Below the pieces are notes generated by a model. It was given only the letters and a program-made list of their open reading frames with translations. It was not told where the DNA came from and did not search any database. A stretch of DNA of 64,000 bases from positions 62,001-126,000 of the forward strand of contig NZ_JAJOYR010000003.1 in the NCBI RefSeq assembly GCF_021202945.1, given 5' to 3'. Source of the stretch: Stenotrophomonas sp. SY1 (GTDB lineage Bacteria > Pseudomonadota > Gammaproteobacteria > Xanthomonadales > Xanthomonadaceae). Position numbers and translations under genes: made by a program. Below, in pieces: positions 38,010 to 47,499 of this stretch. Numbering within the stretch: the stretch's first letter is position 1; every line of letters begins with the position of its first letter.

Positions 38010-39011
38010 ATGCCGACCATGTTGAACGCCGACCACTACCAACCGCCGCGCTGGCTGCGTAATCCGCACCTGCAGTCGATGCTGGCATCCAGCCGGGTGC
38101 GGCTGCGCCGTGGCGAGCAGCTGCTCGGTGCCACCGGCGCCTTGACCCACGAACTGATCCTGGACGGCGGCGCCGGCGTGCGCCTGCAGGCCTGGCACAG
38201 CCGCGTGCCGGGCATCGCCCCGGCCGGCCTGGCGCTGCTGCTGCATGGCTGGGAAGGCAGCGCCGAATCCAGCTACATGCGCATGACCGCCGCGCGCCTG
38301 CTCGAGCAGGGCCTGGACGTGGTGCGGCTGAACTTCCGCGACCACGGCAACACCCACCACCTGAATCCGGGCATCTTCCATTCCTGCCGCATCGAGGAAG
38401 TGGTGCACGCCGCTGGTGACGTGGCAAGCCGCTTTCCGGATCTGCCGATGGTCGCCGCCGGCTACTCGCTGGGCGGCAACTTCGTGCTGCGCCTTGCCCT
38501 GCATGCGCCGAAGGCTGGCGTGCCACTGCGGCACGTGGCCTCGGTATGCCCGGTGCTGGATCCGGCGGTGACGATGGACAGCATCGAGCGTGGCCCGGCG
38601 ATGTACGACTGGTATTTCCGCCGCAAGTGGACCGGCTCGCTGCGCCGCAAGCGCGCGTTGTTCCCGGAACTGGCCGACTGCGATGACACCGTGCTCAAGC
38701 TGGACATCCGCGCGCTGACCGGTTGGCTGGTGGACCGCCATACCGAATTTGCCTCGTTGCAGGACTACTTCGACGGCTATTCCATTGCCGGCGGAAAGCT
38801 GGCCGGCCTGCAGGTGCCGGCCGACATCCTGATGGCTGCCGACGATCCGGTGATTCCGTTCTCCACGTTCGGCGACTGGCAGCTGCCCGAACACGCACGC
38901 CTGCAGATTGCGCGTTGGGGCGGGCACTGCGGCTTCATCGAAAGCCTGCGCGGCGATGGCTTCTCCGAGCGCTGGGTGGCGCAGCAGCTGCGCGAGGCGC
39001 TGGCCGGCTGA
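38010..39011 (+). CDS. YheT-family alpha/beta hydrolase
   Basis: A 333-aa hydrolase: oxyanion region LLLHGWEGSAESSYM, nucleophile elbow GYSLGGNF (GxSxG, about residue 150), late acid and His in WGGHCGF. YheT proteins are widespread and act on esters or acyl chains, with no settled substrate. No signal peptide. Its reading frame ends 58 nt before the TPR-sulfotransferase gene; a long shadow frame overlaps its 3' end. Confidence 0.88.
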   Translation: MPTMLNADHYQPPRWLRNPHLQSMLASSRVRLRRGEQLLGATGALTHELILDGGAGVRLQAWHSRVPGIAPAGLALLLHGWEGSAESSYMRMTAARLLEQGLDVVRLNFRDHGNTHHLNPGIFHSCRIEEVVHAAGDVASRFPDLPMVAAGYSLGGNFVLRLALHAPKAGVPLRHVASVCPVLDPAVTMDSIERGPAMYDWYFRRKWTGSLRRKRALFPELADCDDTVLKLDIRALTGWLVDRHTEFASLQDYFDGYSIAGGKLAGLQVPADILMAADDPVIPFSTFGDWQLPEHARLQIARWGGHCGFIESLRGDGFSERWVAQQLREALAG

Positions 39012-39069
39012 ACCGTGGTGCGTGGGCAGGCCCGCTACAATGCGTTTTTTGCGCTCACGCTGGACCGCC

Positions 39070-41139
39070 ATGCAAGACAAGATCATTGAAGCCCTGCGCC
39101 GCAACGCCACCGACGAGGGCGTGGCCCTGGCCCAGGAATGGGCCGCCACCGAACCGCAGCAGGCGCAGGCCCACCGCTGGTTGGCGCTGGCCTTGCAGCA
39201 GCAAGGCGAGCTGGCCCAGGCGCAGGCCAGCATGGATCAGGCGCTGGCGCTGGCGCCTGATGATGCCGCCCTGCATCTGCAGCAGGCCGGGCTGTTGCTG
39301 GCACTGCGTCAGATCGAGGCGGCCGGGCAGGCGCTGGACCGCAGCACCGCGCTCAACCCCAATGAATTCTCCGCCTACCTGATGCAGGCGCACCTGGCGC
39401 TGGCCCGCGAAGACACCGACGAAGCCGATCGACTGGCGCGCATGGCCGCACGCGTGGAGCCGGACAGCCCGGAGCTGGCGGCGGTGCAGGGCATGATCGC
39501 GCTGCGTCGCGGTGACGTGGACCGCGCCCTGTCGGTGTTGTCGGCGGCCAGCCAGCAGCTGCCCAACGACCCGCGCGTGCTGTACGCGCTGGGCTTTGCC
39601 TACCTGGGCAAGGACATGCTGGCCTTCGCCGAACAGTCGTTCCGCCGCGTGGTCGAGCTCAACCCGGCCAATCAGGCATTGCGCGGGCTGCTGGTGCAGC
39701 TGGCGTTGCGTCAGGGCCACACCGATCGCGCCGCCGAGGTGATGCGCGAGGTGCTGGCCACTGCCGGCGGCGACACGCCCGGCATGCGGCGCATGGCCGG
39801 CGAGCTGGAACTGGCTTCCGGCCAGCCGTTGCAGGCGCTGGAACACCTGCGCCCGCTGCTGCAGCAACTGCCCGGCGACCGCGACACCCTGCAGCTGCTG
39901 CTGATGGCCTGGCAACGCCTGGGCCGCGAGGAAGAAGCCCGCACCGAGCTGGAAGCGGCCGTGCAGGAGCACCCGCAGCAGCACGATCTGTGGCTGGCAC
40001 GACTGGCCGTGGCGCAGGTGGGCAGCGATGAAGCGGTGGAAGTGACCGAGCGCTGGCTGGTGGCCATGCCCGATCACATTCCCGCGCTGGAAACCCGCAT
40101 GCGCCTGCATGACATGAACCAGCAGCCGGAGCAGGCCGAAGCGGTCGCCCGCCACATCGTCAGTGTGGAACCGGGCCGTTCCAGCGCCGAGCAGCGCATT
40201 GTCGAGGCCCTGCTGCTGCGCGATCCGGCAGCCGCGGTCGATCATGTGCGGACGCTGGCCGACAACGCACCGGAAGCGGCGCACGCCCCGCTGCAGAGCT
40301 GGCTGGGCACCGTGCAGGACCGGGCCGGTGATCCGGCCGGTGCGGTGGCCACCTGGGTACGCCTGCACCAGCATCTGGTGCCGACGCGGCTGCCGTTGCC
40401 GCCGCAGGCCAAGGCACCGAGCCAGTGGCCGGAGATGGGCCAGGTGTCCGAAGACAACCTGATGCGGCCGATGTTCCTGTGGGGCGCACCCGGTTCGGGC
40501 GTGGAGCGCGTGGCAACGGTGATGGCCGCCGGTAGCGCGGTGCTGCGTGCCGACCGCTTCGGGCCGACCCCGCCCAACGACGGCTTCCAGAACTTCCTGA
40601 CCCTGCAGCGCCTGGCCACCGACGCGCTGAGCCCGGAGCAGATGGTGCAGCAGTGGCGCGAGCACCTGCCGGCCCGTGGCATCGCCGACGGCAACGTCAT
40701 CGACTGGCTGCTGTGGTGGGACAACGCCCTGTTGTGGGCACTGCGCCCGCAGCTGCCCGAGGGTCGCCTGGTCATCGCCGTGCGCGACCCGCGCGACATG
40801 CTGATCGAATGGCTGGCGCTGGGCGCACCGGCACCGCTGGCCCTGACCTCCAGCATGGAGGCCGCACAGTGGCTGGTGCGCGCGCTGGAGCAGGTGGCCG
40901 ACCTGCACGAGCAGGATCTGTACACGCACATGATCATGCGCACCGACGATGCGGTGAACGACCCGGCGGCGATGGCTGCCCTGCTTGAGCGGGCGTTCGG
41001 CATGCGCTTCCCGACGGTGCGCAGCCTCGGCCCGGGCACGATTGAACCCGGTCACTGGCGCCGTTACACGCAGGCCCTGTCGGCCGAGTTTGCACAGCTG
41101 GCGCCGGTGGTGGCGCGGTTGGGCTACCCCGAAGTCTGA
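39070..41139 (+). CDS. TPR repeat protein with C-terminal sulfotransferase domain
   Basis: A 689-aa fusion. Residues about 1-450 are TPR-like helical pairs (LALALQQQGELAQAQASMDQAL, LAFAEQSFRRVVELNPANQAL). The C-terminal part carries sulfotransferase signatures: the 5'-phosphosulfate loop-like FLWGAPGSGVERVATVM and the 3'-phosphate motif VIAVRDPRDMLIEW. PAPS-dependent sulfotransferases with TPR arms occur in proteobacteria, but their acceptors are unknown. The ATG at 39070 (MQDKIIEALRRN) is chosen; the frame from 38908 overlaps the YheT gene. Confidence 0.82.
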   Translation: MQDKIIEALRRNATDEGVALAQEWAATEPQQAQAHRWLALALQQQGELAQAQASMDQALALAPDDAALHLQQAGLLLALRQIEAAGQALDRSTALNPNEFSAYLMQAHLALAREDTDEADRLARMAARVEPDSPELAAVQGMIALRRGDVDRALSVLSAASQQLPNDPRVLYALGFAYLGKDMLAFAEQSFRRVVELNPANQALRGLLVQLALRQGHTDRAAEVMREVLATAGGDTPGMRRMAGELELASGQPLQALEHLRPLLQQLPGDRDTLQLLLMAWQRLGREEEARTELEAAVQEHPQQHDLWLARLAVAQVGSDEAVEVTERWLVAMPDHIPALETRMRLHDMNQQPEQAEAVARHIVSVEPGRSSAEQRIVEALLLRDPAAAVDHVRTLADNAPEAAHAPLQSWLGTVQDRAGDPAGAVATWVRLHQHLVPTRLPLPPQAKAPSQWPEMGQVSEDNLMRPMFLWGAPGSGVERVATVMAAGSAVLRADRFGPTPPNDGFQNFLTLQRLATDALSPEQMVQQWREHLPARGIADGNVIDWLLWWDNALLWALRPQLPEGRLVIAVRDPRDMLIEWLALGAPAPLALTSSMEAAQWLVRALEQVADLHEQDLYTHMIMRTDDAVNDPAAMAALLERAFGMRFPTVRSLGPGTIEPGHWRRYTQALSAEFAQLAPVVARLGYPEV

Positions 41140-41153
41140 TCCCAGGAGCGCGC

Positions 41154-41762
41154 ATGAAACTGCATAGCCAGAGTTTTTCCAACGCCCAGCCGATCCCGGC
41201 GGAATTTGCCGCCGGCGATGCCAACGGCTTTGCCGGCAACCGTAACCCGCAGCTGGCCTGGAGCGAGGTGCCGGAAGGTACCCGTTCGTTCGCGCTGCTG
41301 TGCGTGGACCCGGACGTGCCGACCGTGCCCGAGCTGGTTGGCCGTGACGATGTCAGCATTCCGCTGGACCAGGTGCGCGGTGATTTCGTGCACTGGGTGA
41401 TGGTGGACATTCCGGCAGACGCGCGTGAGATCGCGGCCGGCAGCTGCAGCGATGGCTTCACCGTGAAGGGCAAGCAGCAGCCTGCCGGTCCGGCCGGTGC
41501 ACGCCAGGGCTTGAACGACTACACCGGCTGGTTTGCCGGCAATGCCGACATGGCCGGCAATTACTTCGGCTATGACGGCCCGTACCCGCCGTTCAACGAC
41601 GAACGACTGCATCGTTACTTCTTCCGCGTGTTCGCGCTGGACGTGGAAACGTTGCCGGTGGAAGGGGTCTTCACCGCCGCCGATGTCTACCGTGCCATCC
41701 AGGGCCATGTGTTGGCCGAGGCCGCCATCCACGGCACCTACACGCTCAACCCCAAGCTGTAA
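41154..41762 (+). CDS. YbhB/YbcL family Raf-kinase-inhibitor-like protein (PEBP)
   Basis: A 202-aa protein of the phosphatidylethanolamine-binding family. Markers: NRNPQLAWSEVPEGTRSFAL, DPDVP, the HWVMVDIP strand, and the ligand-site GPYPPFNDERLHRYFF. The bacterial forms bind small anionic ligands; physiological roles are unsettled. A short gap of 14 nt separates it from the TPR-sulfotransferase gene. It converges on a META/DUF4377 gene across repeats and a terminator. Confidence 0.9.
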   Translation: MKLHSQSFSNAQPIPAEFAAGDANGFAGNRNPQLAWSEVPEGTRSFALLCVDPDVPTVPELVGRDDVSIPLDQVRGDFVHWVMVDIPADAREIAAGSCSDGFTVKGKQQPAGPAGARQGLNDYTGWFAGNADMAGNYFGYDGPYPPFNDERLHRYFFRVFALDVETLPVEGVFTAADVYRAIQGHVLAEAAIHGTYTLNPKL

Positions 41763-41764
41763 CG

Positions 41765-42003
41765 GTAGTGCCGAGCCATGCTCGGTGGGGGGCTTTCCCC
41801 TCTCCCCAACCCCCGTTCCGCGCCCCAGCCCTTGCGCTGGTGCAAGGGCGCTCAACGGGCTGCGAACCAATGGTTCGCAAGCAGCCGGCTTCACCCCGCA
41901 AGGGGAGAGGGACTTTGAAAGCCGAGGTTGCAGGCAATGCTTCAGGCTCAAGCGCACCGAGCCCCTCTCCCCGTGCGGGAGAGGGGTTGGGGAGAGGGGG
42001 CAG
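41765..42003. repeat. SMAG-like element and two larger hairpin repeats
   Basis: The gap 41763-42074 (312 nt) starts with a GTAG-headed palindrome (41765-41786, GTAGTGCCGAGCCATGCTCG core), which matches the SMAG elements typical of Stenotrophomonas. It continues with a long compound hairpin of the CCCTCTCC type (about 41797-41915) that contains an inner GAACCAATGGTTC palindrome, and a second copy (about 41960-42003). No gene is seen. Confidence 0.75.
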
Positions 42004-42022
42004 CAAAGCCGGCATCGAAAAA

Positions 42023-42050
42023 AAGAAAGGCGCCTCGCGGCGCCTTTCTT
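42023..42050. terminator. Bidirectional intrinsic terminator
   Basis: Stem AAGAAAGGCGCC / GGCGCCTTTCTT with a TCGC loop, preceded by A-runs and followed by a pyrimidine run. It lies between the convergent PEBP and META/DUF4377 genes and can serve both. Confidence 0.85.
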
Positions 42051-42074
42051 CCCATCCGCAGCAGTGCTGTCGGC

Positions 42075-42896
42075 TTACTTCTTCACCAGTTCCGAGCTGA
42101 CCACCATGTCCAGCACGTAGGCGACGGAGGGAGCGTCGGCCGGCGGGTTCTTGATCTGGAAGCGGTTCAGGCGCAGCACGTTGCGCACGCCCGGCTCGTG
42201 GTTGTAGCCCTCGATGTTGCCGTAGAAGTTCTCGTACGCGCCGCGCTTGCCCTGTTCCAGGCCCTTGTCGTCGTACTTCACTTCACGCACCTGCAGGCAC
42301 TGGTAGTCCTTGATCAGCGGGTGCGAACAGGGCTTGGTCTGGGCGTCCACTTCCATGAAAACGCGCTCGCCGGTGCCGCCGTAGCGGGTTTCCGGAGTGG
42401 GCTCGCCACGGAAGGTCAGCACGTCGCCGCTGGCGGTGGCCACGCTCAGCCCGGCCGCGTCCAGGGAACGCACGGTCAGCTTGCCCTGCAGGCGGTCACC
42501 GGCCAGGCGGTCCAGTTCCATCACGCCCGGCTCGCCGCAGGCGCGCTGGGTGGACATCATCGGGCCCACGGTCAGTGCATTGCCTTCCAGCGTGTAGCTG
42601 CCGCCAAGGTGGTTGCAGGTGTTGCTGACCGACAGGCGGCCATCCTTGAAGTCCAGCGTTACCGGCTTGTCGGCACGCACGAACAGCGCATCGATGCGCT
42701 TGCCCGAGGCGTCCACCGCGTTGTCCAGCAGCCAGTGATTGGTGCCCAGCAGGTTGCCGTCGATGTTGGCCGCGGCCGGGGCCGACGCAGTGGCGGTGCT
42801 GGCCGGCGGCGTGGTCTCGGTCTTGGTGCCGTTGGACGGGTTGCTGCAGGCGACCATCATGGCGACGGGCAGGGACAAAAGCAGGATGCGCTTCAT
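42075..42896 (-). CDS. META and DUF4377 domain lipoprotein
   Basis: A 273-aa lipoprotein: signal with lipobox MMVACS (about residues 13-18). A META/HslJ-like domain (GNLLGTNHWLLDNAVDASG, LSVSNTCNHLGGSYT, MMSTQRACGE) is followed by DUF4377 (VFMEVDAQTKPCSHP, YQCLQVREVKYD). META domains occur in heat-shock and drug-tolerance lipoproteins such as HslJ; the combined architecture is common in xanthomonads. The start is ATG 42896, inside a long shadow frame that continues to 43421. It is separated from uppP by about 80 nt. Confidence 0.85.
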   Translation of the reverse strand: MKRILLLSLPVAMMVACSNPSNGTKTETTPPASTATASAPAAANIDGNLLGTNHWLLDNAVDASGKRIDALFVRADKPVTLDFKDGRLSVSNTCNHLGGSYTLEGNALTVGPMMSTQRACGEPGVMELDRLAGDRLQGKLTVRSLDAAGLSVATASGDVLTFRGEPTPETRYGGTGERVFMEVDAQTKPCSHPLIKDYQCLQVREVKYDDKGLEQGKRGAYENFYGNIEGYNHEPGVRNVLRLNRFQIKNPPADAPSVAYVLDMVVSSELVKK

Positions 42897-42979
42897 GTTC
42901 AACTCCTTTGGAGCATGGGTAGGTTCAAGACGACAAACGGGCGAAGCAGGGGGCCGGGGTTGCCATCGCGCGGACGCAT

Positions 42980-43774
42980 TCAGTTTCCAGCAGGCAAGAA
43001 CAGCAGCAGCCCGATCCCCAGTGCGATGCGGTATAGCGCAAAGCCCGTGAAGGGCCGGCGCTTGATATAGCCCAGCAGCCACTTCACCACGATGAAGCCG
43101 GTGACCACGGCCGCGGCAAAGGCCACGCCGACGTCGGTCCAGTTCTCGCTGGCGAGCTTTCCGTCCTTGGCAAGTTCCAGGAACGCGTAGCCACTGGCGG
43201 CGAACATGGTGGGAATGCCGACCAGAAACACGAACTCGGCCGCCGCCGCGCGACGCGTCAGGCCCAGCAGCATGGCCAGGAAAATCGCCGCCGCCGAGCG
43301 CGAGGTGCCGGGGAACACGCCGGCGATCACCTGGGCCAGGCCCACGGCGATGGCCACGTTCCAGGTCACCGTGTCGCGGTCGGGCAGGCGCGAGGCGAAA
43401 TGCTCGGCGACCATCATCCACACGCCGCCGATCACCAGCGCCCAGGCCACCGGGGTGACGGTTTCAGGCAGCTCCCAGCCGGCCAGGCGTACCGGCAGGC
43501 CGACCAGCGCGGTGATCAGGAAAGCCACGCCCAGCTTCATCACGTAATCGCGGTTCTCGCGCTCGCCCAGCCCGGTGGCCAGCGACCACAGCCGCTGCCG
43601 CAGCGCCAGGGTCACGGCGAGGATGGCGCCGGCCTGGATCACGATGTTGAAGAAGTCCGAGCGGGTGCCGAGCCAGTGCTGGGCGATCAGCAGGTGGCCG
43701 GTGCTGGAAATGGGGAGGAACTCGGTGAGGCCTTCGAGGATGCCCAGCAACAGGGCGGAGAGCAGGTCGGACAT
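42980..43774 (-). CDS. uppP: Undecaprenyl-diphosphatase UppP (BacA)
   Basis: A 264-aa inner-membrane protein with about eight hydrophobic helices. Conserved motifs are LEGLTEFLPISSTGHLL near the N-terminus and PGTSRSAAA around residue 170. It recycles undecaprenyl diphosphate to the monophosphate for cell-wall synthesis; overexpression confers bacitracin resistance in other species. Start ATG 43774 (MSDLLSALLLG); the frame upstream extends into the glnA control region and is not coding. It diverges from glnA, so NtrC sites at 43824-43869 lie between the two genes. Confidence 0.93.
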   Translation of the reverse strand: MSDLLSALLLGILEGLTEFLPISSTGHLLIAQHWLGTRSDFFNIVIQAGAILAVTLALRQRLWSLATGLGERENRDYVMKLGVAFLITALVGLPVRLAGWELPETVTPVAWALVIGGVWMMVAEHFASRLPDRDTVTWNVAIAVGLAQVIAGVFPGTSRSAAAIFLAMLLGLTRRAAAAEFVFLVGIPTMFAASGYAFLELAKDGKLASENWTDVGVAFAAAVVTGFIVVKWLLGYIKRRPFTGFALYRIALGIGLLLFLPAGN

Positions 43775-43823
43775 GGAGAGGAAGGAAGAAAAAGGCCGCA
43801 ACAGCATAGTCCATGGTGCGTGT

Positions 43824-43869
43824 TGCACCTTAATGGTGCTGCACGGGCGGATCGCACCCTGATGGTGCG
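43824..43869 (+). promoter_or_regulatory. Two NtrC enhancer boxes upstream of glnA
   Basis: Both sites follow the NtrC consensus TGCACC-N5-GGTGCA: TGCACCTTAATGGTGCT (43824-43840) and CGCACCCTGATGGTGCG (43853-43869). Their centres are 29 bp apart and they lie about 75-105 bp upstream of the sigma-54 promoter, the usual enhancer distance. An overlapping GGTGCGTGTTGCACC palindrome (43815-43829) adds a further half-site pair. Confidence 0.85.
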
Positions 43870-43932
43870 TCACGACCGGTGCAACTGTAACTTTCACTCA
43901 ATGAAAACAATGCTTTGCGATGATTTCGGACT

Positions 43933-43947
43933 TGGCACGCTAGTTGC
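43933..43947 (+). promoter_or_regulatory. Sigma-54 promoter of glnA
   Basis: TGGCACGCTAGTTGC matches the sigma-54 consensus, with GG and GC separated by 10 bp at -24/-12. Transcription should start near 43958, giving a leader of about 30 nt before the glnA ATG at 43989. With the two NtrC boxes it forms a complete NtrC-activated promoter. Confidence 0.88.
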
Positions 43948-43988
43948 TTCATCACACCCACGTCATCACCCATCCGAGGTTTCACCCG

Positions 43989-45398
43989 ATGTCCCTGGAA
44001 AACGTTGAGAAGCTGATCAAGGACAACCAGATCGAGTTCATCGACCTGCGTTTCGTCGACATGCGCGGTATCGAACAGCACGTGACCTTCCCGGTCTCGA
44101 TCATCGAGCCGTCGCTGTTCGAGGAAGGCAAGATGTTCGACGGCAGCTCGATCGCCGGCTGGAAGGGCATTGCCGAATCGGACATGGTGCTGCTGCCCGA
44201 CGCTGACAGCGCTTACCTTGATCCGTTCTACGCCGATCCGACCCTGGTGCTGACCTGCGACGTGCTCGACCCGGCCACCATGCAGGGCTACGGCCGCTGC
44301 CCGCGCGGCATCGCCAAGCGCGCCGAGGCCTACCTGAAGTCCTCCGGCATCGCCGACCTGGCCTTCTTCGGCCCGGAGCCGGAATTCTTCATCTTCGATT
44401 CGGTCCAGTTCGCCAATGACATGGGCCACACCTTCTTCAAGATCAACTCCGAGGAAGGCTCCTGGAACACCGGCAAGAGCTACGACGGCACCAACAGCGG
44501 TTACCGTCCGACCGTGAAGGGCGGCTACTTCCCGGTGCCGCCGACCGACTCGCTGCACGATATCCGCGCCGAAATGTGCAAGGTGCTGGAAAAGGTCGGC
44601 ATCGAAGTCGAAGTGCACCACCACGAAGTGGCCAACGCCGGCCAGTGCGAGATCGGTGCCAAGTTCAACACGCTGGTGACCAAGGCCGACGAACTGCAGC
44701 GCATGAAGCACGTCATCAAGAACGTGGCCCATCGCAATGGCAAGACCGTCACCTTCATGCCCAAGCCGCTGGTCGGCGACAACGGCAGCGGCATGCACGT
44801 GCACCAGTCGCTGGCCAAGGGCGGCGCCAACCTGTTCTCCGGTGACGGCTACGGCGGCCTGAGCCAGATGGCGCTGTGGTACATCGGCGGCATCTTCAAG
44901 CACGCCCGTGCGATCAACGCTTTCGCCAACTCCGGCACCAACAGCTACAAGCGCCTGGTGCCGGGCTTCGAAGCCCCGGTGATGCTGGCCTACTCGGCGC
45001 GCAACCGTTCGGCTTCATGCCGCATTCCGTGGGTGTCCAACCCGAAGGCGCGCCGCATCGAAATGCGTTTCCCGGACCCGATCCAGTCCGGCTACCTGAC
45101 CTTCACCGCGCTGATGATGGCCGGCCTGGACGGCATCAAGAACCAGATCGACCCGGGCGCACCGAGCGACAAGGATCTGTACGACCTGCCGCCGGAAGAA
45201 GAGAAGCTGATCCCGCAGGTCTGCTCCTCGCTGGACCAGGCGCTGGAAGCACTGGACAAGGACCGCGAGTTCCTCAAGGCCGGTGGCGTGATGAGCGACG
45301 ACTTCATCGATGCCTACATCGCGCTGAAGATGAAGGAAGTCACCGCGTTCCGCGCTGCGACGCACCCGCTTGAGTACCAGCTGTACTACGCAAGCTGA
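43989..45398 (+). CDS. glnA: Type I glutamine synthetase
   Basis: A 469-aa glutamine synthetase, ATP-dependent ligation of ammonium to glutamate, dodecameric. Family markers: [13 protein letters not shown], the glutamate loop [21 protein letters not shown], and [10 protein letters not shown]. The adenylylation tyrosine is at 398 in [11 protein letters not shown], so activity is probably controlled by GlnE. Start ATG 43989 (MSLENVEKL) gives a standard length; a longer frame upstream would run through the promoter. It is controlled by sigma-54/NtrC and followed by a hairpin, then glnK-amtB. Confidence 0.96.
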   Translation: MSLENVEKLIKDNQIEFIDLRFVDMRGIEQHVTFPVSIIEPSLFEEGKMFDGSSIAGWKGIAESDMVLLPDADSAYLDPFYADPTLVLTCDVLDPATMQGYGRCPRGIAKRAEAYLKSSGIADLAFFGPEPEFFIFDSVQFANDMGHTFFKINSEEGSWNTGKSYDGTNSGYRPTVKGGYFPVPPTDSLHDIRAEMCKVLEKVGIEVEVHHHEVANAGQCEIGAKFNTLVTKADELQRMKHVIKNVAHRNGKTVTFMPKPLVGDNGSGMHVHQSLAKGGANLFSGDGYGGLSQMALWYIGGIFKHARAINAFANSGTNSYKRLVPGFEAPVMLAYSARNRSASCRIPWVSNPKARRIEMRFPDPIQSGYLTFTALMMAGLDGIKNQIDPGAPSDKDLYDLPPEEEKLIPQVCSSLDQALEALDKDREFLKAGGVMSDDFIDAYIALKMKEVTAFRAATHPLEYQLYYAS

Positions 45399-45406
45399 TT
45401 TCAGGT

Positions 45407-45446
45407 GGTGATGACGAAGGGCTCCCCTCCCACCTTCGTCATCACC
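45407..45446 (+). terminator. Hairpin downstream of glnA
   Basis: Perfect 14-bp arms GGTGATGACGAAGG / CCTTCGTCATCACC (45407-45420, 45433-45446) begin 9 nt after the glnA stop. No U-run follows, so it may limit read-through or protect the glnA mRNA rather than fully terminate. The rest of the 308-nt gap to glnK holds a second, shorter GC stem (CCGGCCC..GGGCCGG, 45661-45682) and no gene. Confidence 0.7.
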
Positions 45447-45585
45447 GCCGCTTGCGCGGCTGGGGAGCCACGCCGGCGGTCTGAAGCAACACGCAACACC
45501 GCAACACCAGGGGCAAGAGAGTCCGCAACGCGCGATTGGGCCGTTCCTCCCTCCCGCGTCACTGCTGCCAATGCGCGCAAGCGTG

Positions 45586-45603
45586 TTGGCAACAGCGAGG
45601 CCC
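45586..45603 (+). promoter_or_regulatory. Weak sigma-54-like promoter before glnK
   Basis: TTGGCAACAGCGAGGCCC has GG and GC at the right 10-bp spacing, but its -12 part differs from TTGC. It is placed about 100 nt before the P-II gene, which is usually NtrC-controlled. No nearby NtrC box was found, so this is a low-confidence candidate. Confidence 0.3.
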
Positions 45604-45658
45604 ATGACACGTTCGGCGCAACAGCCAGCGGCCGCCACGCGGCCGGTGGAAGACATGA

Positions 45659-46045
<387 letters not shown>

Positions 46046-46066
46046 CCCCCACAGTCGGAGTCGACA

Positions 46067-47491
46067 ATGCGAACGGAAATTTTCACCGGGCTGAAGGCCC
46101 GGTTCGGTGGCCTGTGCCTGTCGTTCATGCTCGCCCTCGTGGCGCTGGGCATGTTCTCTCCCGCTGCGATGGCCCAGGAGGCCCAGACCCCGCCGGCGGC
46201 CACGGAAAGCGTCGCCGTGCAACCGCTGGAAGCCGCACCTGCGGCCGCCGCGGAAGCCGAAGCAGCGCCTGCGTTTGATCGCGGCGACGTGGCGTGGATG
46301 CTCACCGCCACGCTGCTGGTGCTGATGATGGTGGTGCCCGGCGTGGGCCTGTTCTACGGCGGACTGGTGCGCACCAAGAACGTGCTGTCGGTGTTGAGCC
46401 AGGTGCTGGTGGTGTTCTCGCTGGTGCTGATCCTGTGGGTGGCCTACGGCTACAGCGCGGTGTTCAGCGCGGGCAACGAGTTCTTCGGATCATTCACCCA
46501 GTTCGCCTTCCTCAAGGGCTTCACGCCCGACTCGGTGGGCAACACGCCGATCGCCGGCCTGCCGGACCTGCTGTTCGTGGCATTCCAGTCCACCTTCGCC
46601 GGCATCACCACCGCGCTGATCGTCGGCGCCTTCGCCGAGCGCATCAAATTCCGCGCGGTGCTGTTGTTCTCGGCGCTGTGGTTCACCCTGAGCTACATCC
46701 CGATGGCGCACATCGTCTGGGGTGGTGGCTACCTGGGCAAGCTGGGTGCGATCGATTTCGCCGGTGGTACCGTGGTGCACATCAATGCCGGTGTTGCCGG
46801 CCTGGTGGCCGCGTGGTTCGTCGGCAAGCGCCTGGGCTACGGCCAGACCGCACTGAAGCCGCACAACCTGCCGCTGACCTGGATCGGCGCGATGCTGCTG
46901 TGGGTGGGCTGGTTCGGCTTCAACGCCGGCTCGGCCGCCGCCGCCGACACCGTTGCCTCGCTGGCCTTCATCAACACCGTGCTGGCCACCGCTGCGGCGG
47001 TGCTGGGCTGGACGCTGGTCGAAGCGGTGACCAAGGGCCATCCCTCGGCGCTGGGTGCGGCATCGGGCGCGGTGGCGGGGTTGGTTGGCGTGACCCCGGC
47101 CTGCGGCACGGTCGGGCCGCTGGGTGCGATCGTGATTGGTTTCGTCACCGGCATCGTCTGCGTGTGGGGCGTCACCGGCCTGAAGCGTCTGCTCAAGGCC
47201 GACGACACCGCTGACGTGTTCGGCGTGCACGGCGTCGGCGGCATCGTTGGTGCGATCCTCACCGGCGTGTTCAGCGCGCAATCGCTCGGCGGCACCAAGG
47301 TTGATCTGGATATCGCGCACCAGCTTTGGGTGCAGGTGGTCAGCGTCGGTTTCACCGTGGTGTGGAGCGCGGTGGTCACCGCGCTGATCCTGCTGGTGGT
47401 GCGCGCGCTGGTCGGCCTGCGGGTGAGCGAGGAAGCCGAACGCACCGGCCTGGACGTCACCACGCATGGTGAGTCCGCCTACGAGGTCTGA
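46067..47491 (+). CDS. amtB: Ammonium transporter AmtB
   Basis: A 474-aa inner-membrane ammonium channel. A signal peptide (MLALVALGMFSPAAMA) and an Ala/Pro/Glu-rich linker precede eleven membrane helices. The twin pore histidines are seen in MAHIVWGGGY and VFGVHGVGGI. GlnK binds AmtB at low nitrogen demand to block it; the glnK-amtB pair is the usual operon. Slightly longer than typical because of the Ala-rich linker after the signal. Confidence 0.95.
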   Translation: MRTEIFTGLKARFGGLCLSFMLALVALGMFSPAAMAQEAQTPPAATESVAVQPLEAAPAAAAEAEAAPAFDRGDVAWMLTATLLVLMMVVPGVGLFYGGLVRTKNVLSVLSQVLVVFSLVLILWVAYGYSAVFSAGNEFFGSFTQFAFLKGFTPDSVGNTPIAGLPDLLFVAFQSTFAGITTALIVGAFAERIKFRAVLLFSALWFTLSYIPMAHIVWGGGYLGKLGAIDFAGGTVVHINAGVAGLVAAWFVGKRLGYGQTALKPHNLPLTWIGAMLLWVGWFGFNAGSAAAADTVASLAFINTVLATAAAVLGWTLVEAVTKGHPSALGAASGAVAGLVGVTPACGTVGPLGAIVIGFVTGIVCVWGVTGLKRLLKADDTADVFGVHGVGGIVGAILTGVFSAQSLGGTKVDLDIAHQLWVQVVSVGFTVVWSAVVTALILLVVRALVGLRVSEEAERTGLDVTTHGESAYEV

Positions 47492-47499
47492 TTGCTTTG

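Noticed and set aside
39055..41055. 666-aa open frame on the minus strand
   Set aside because: Antisense to the TPR-sulfotransferase gene, and lacks any domain signal.
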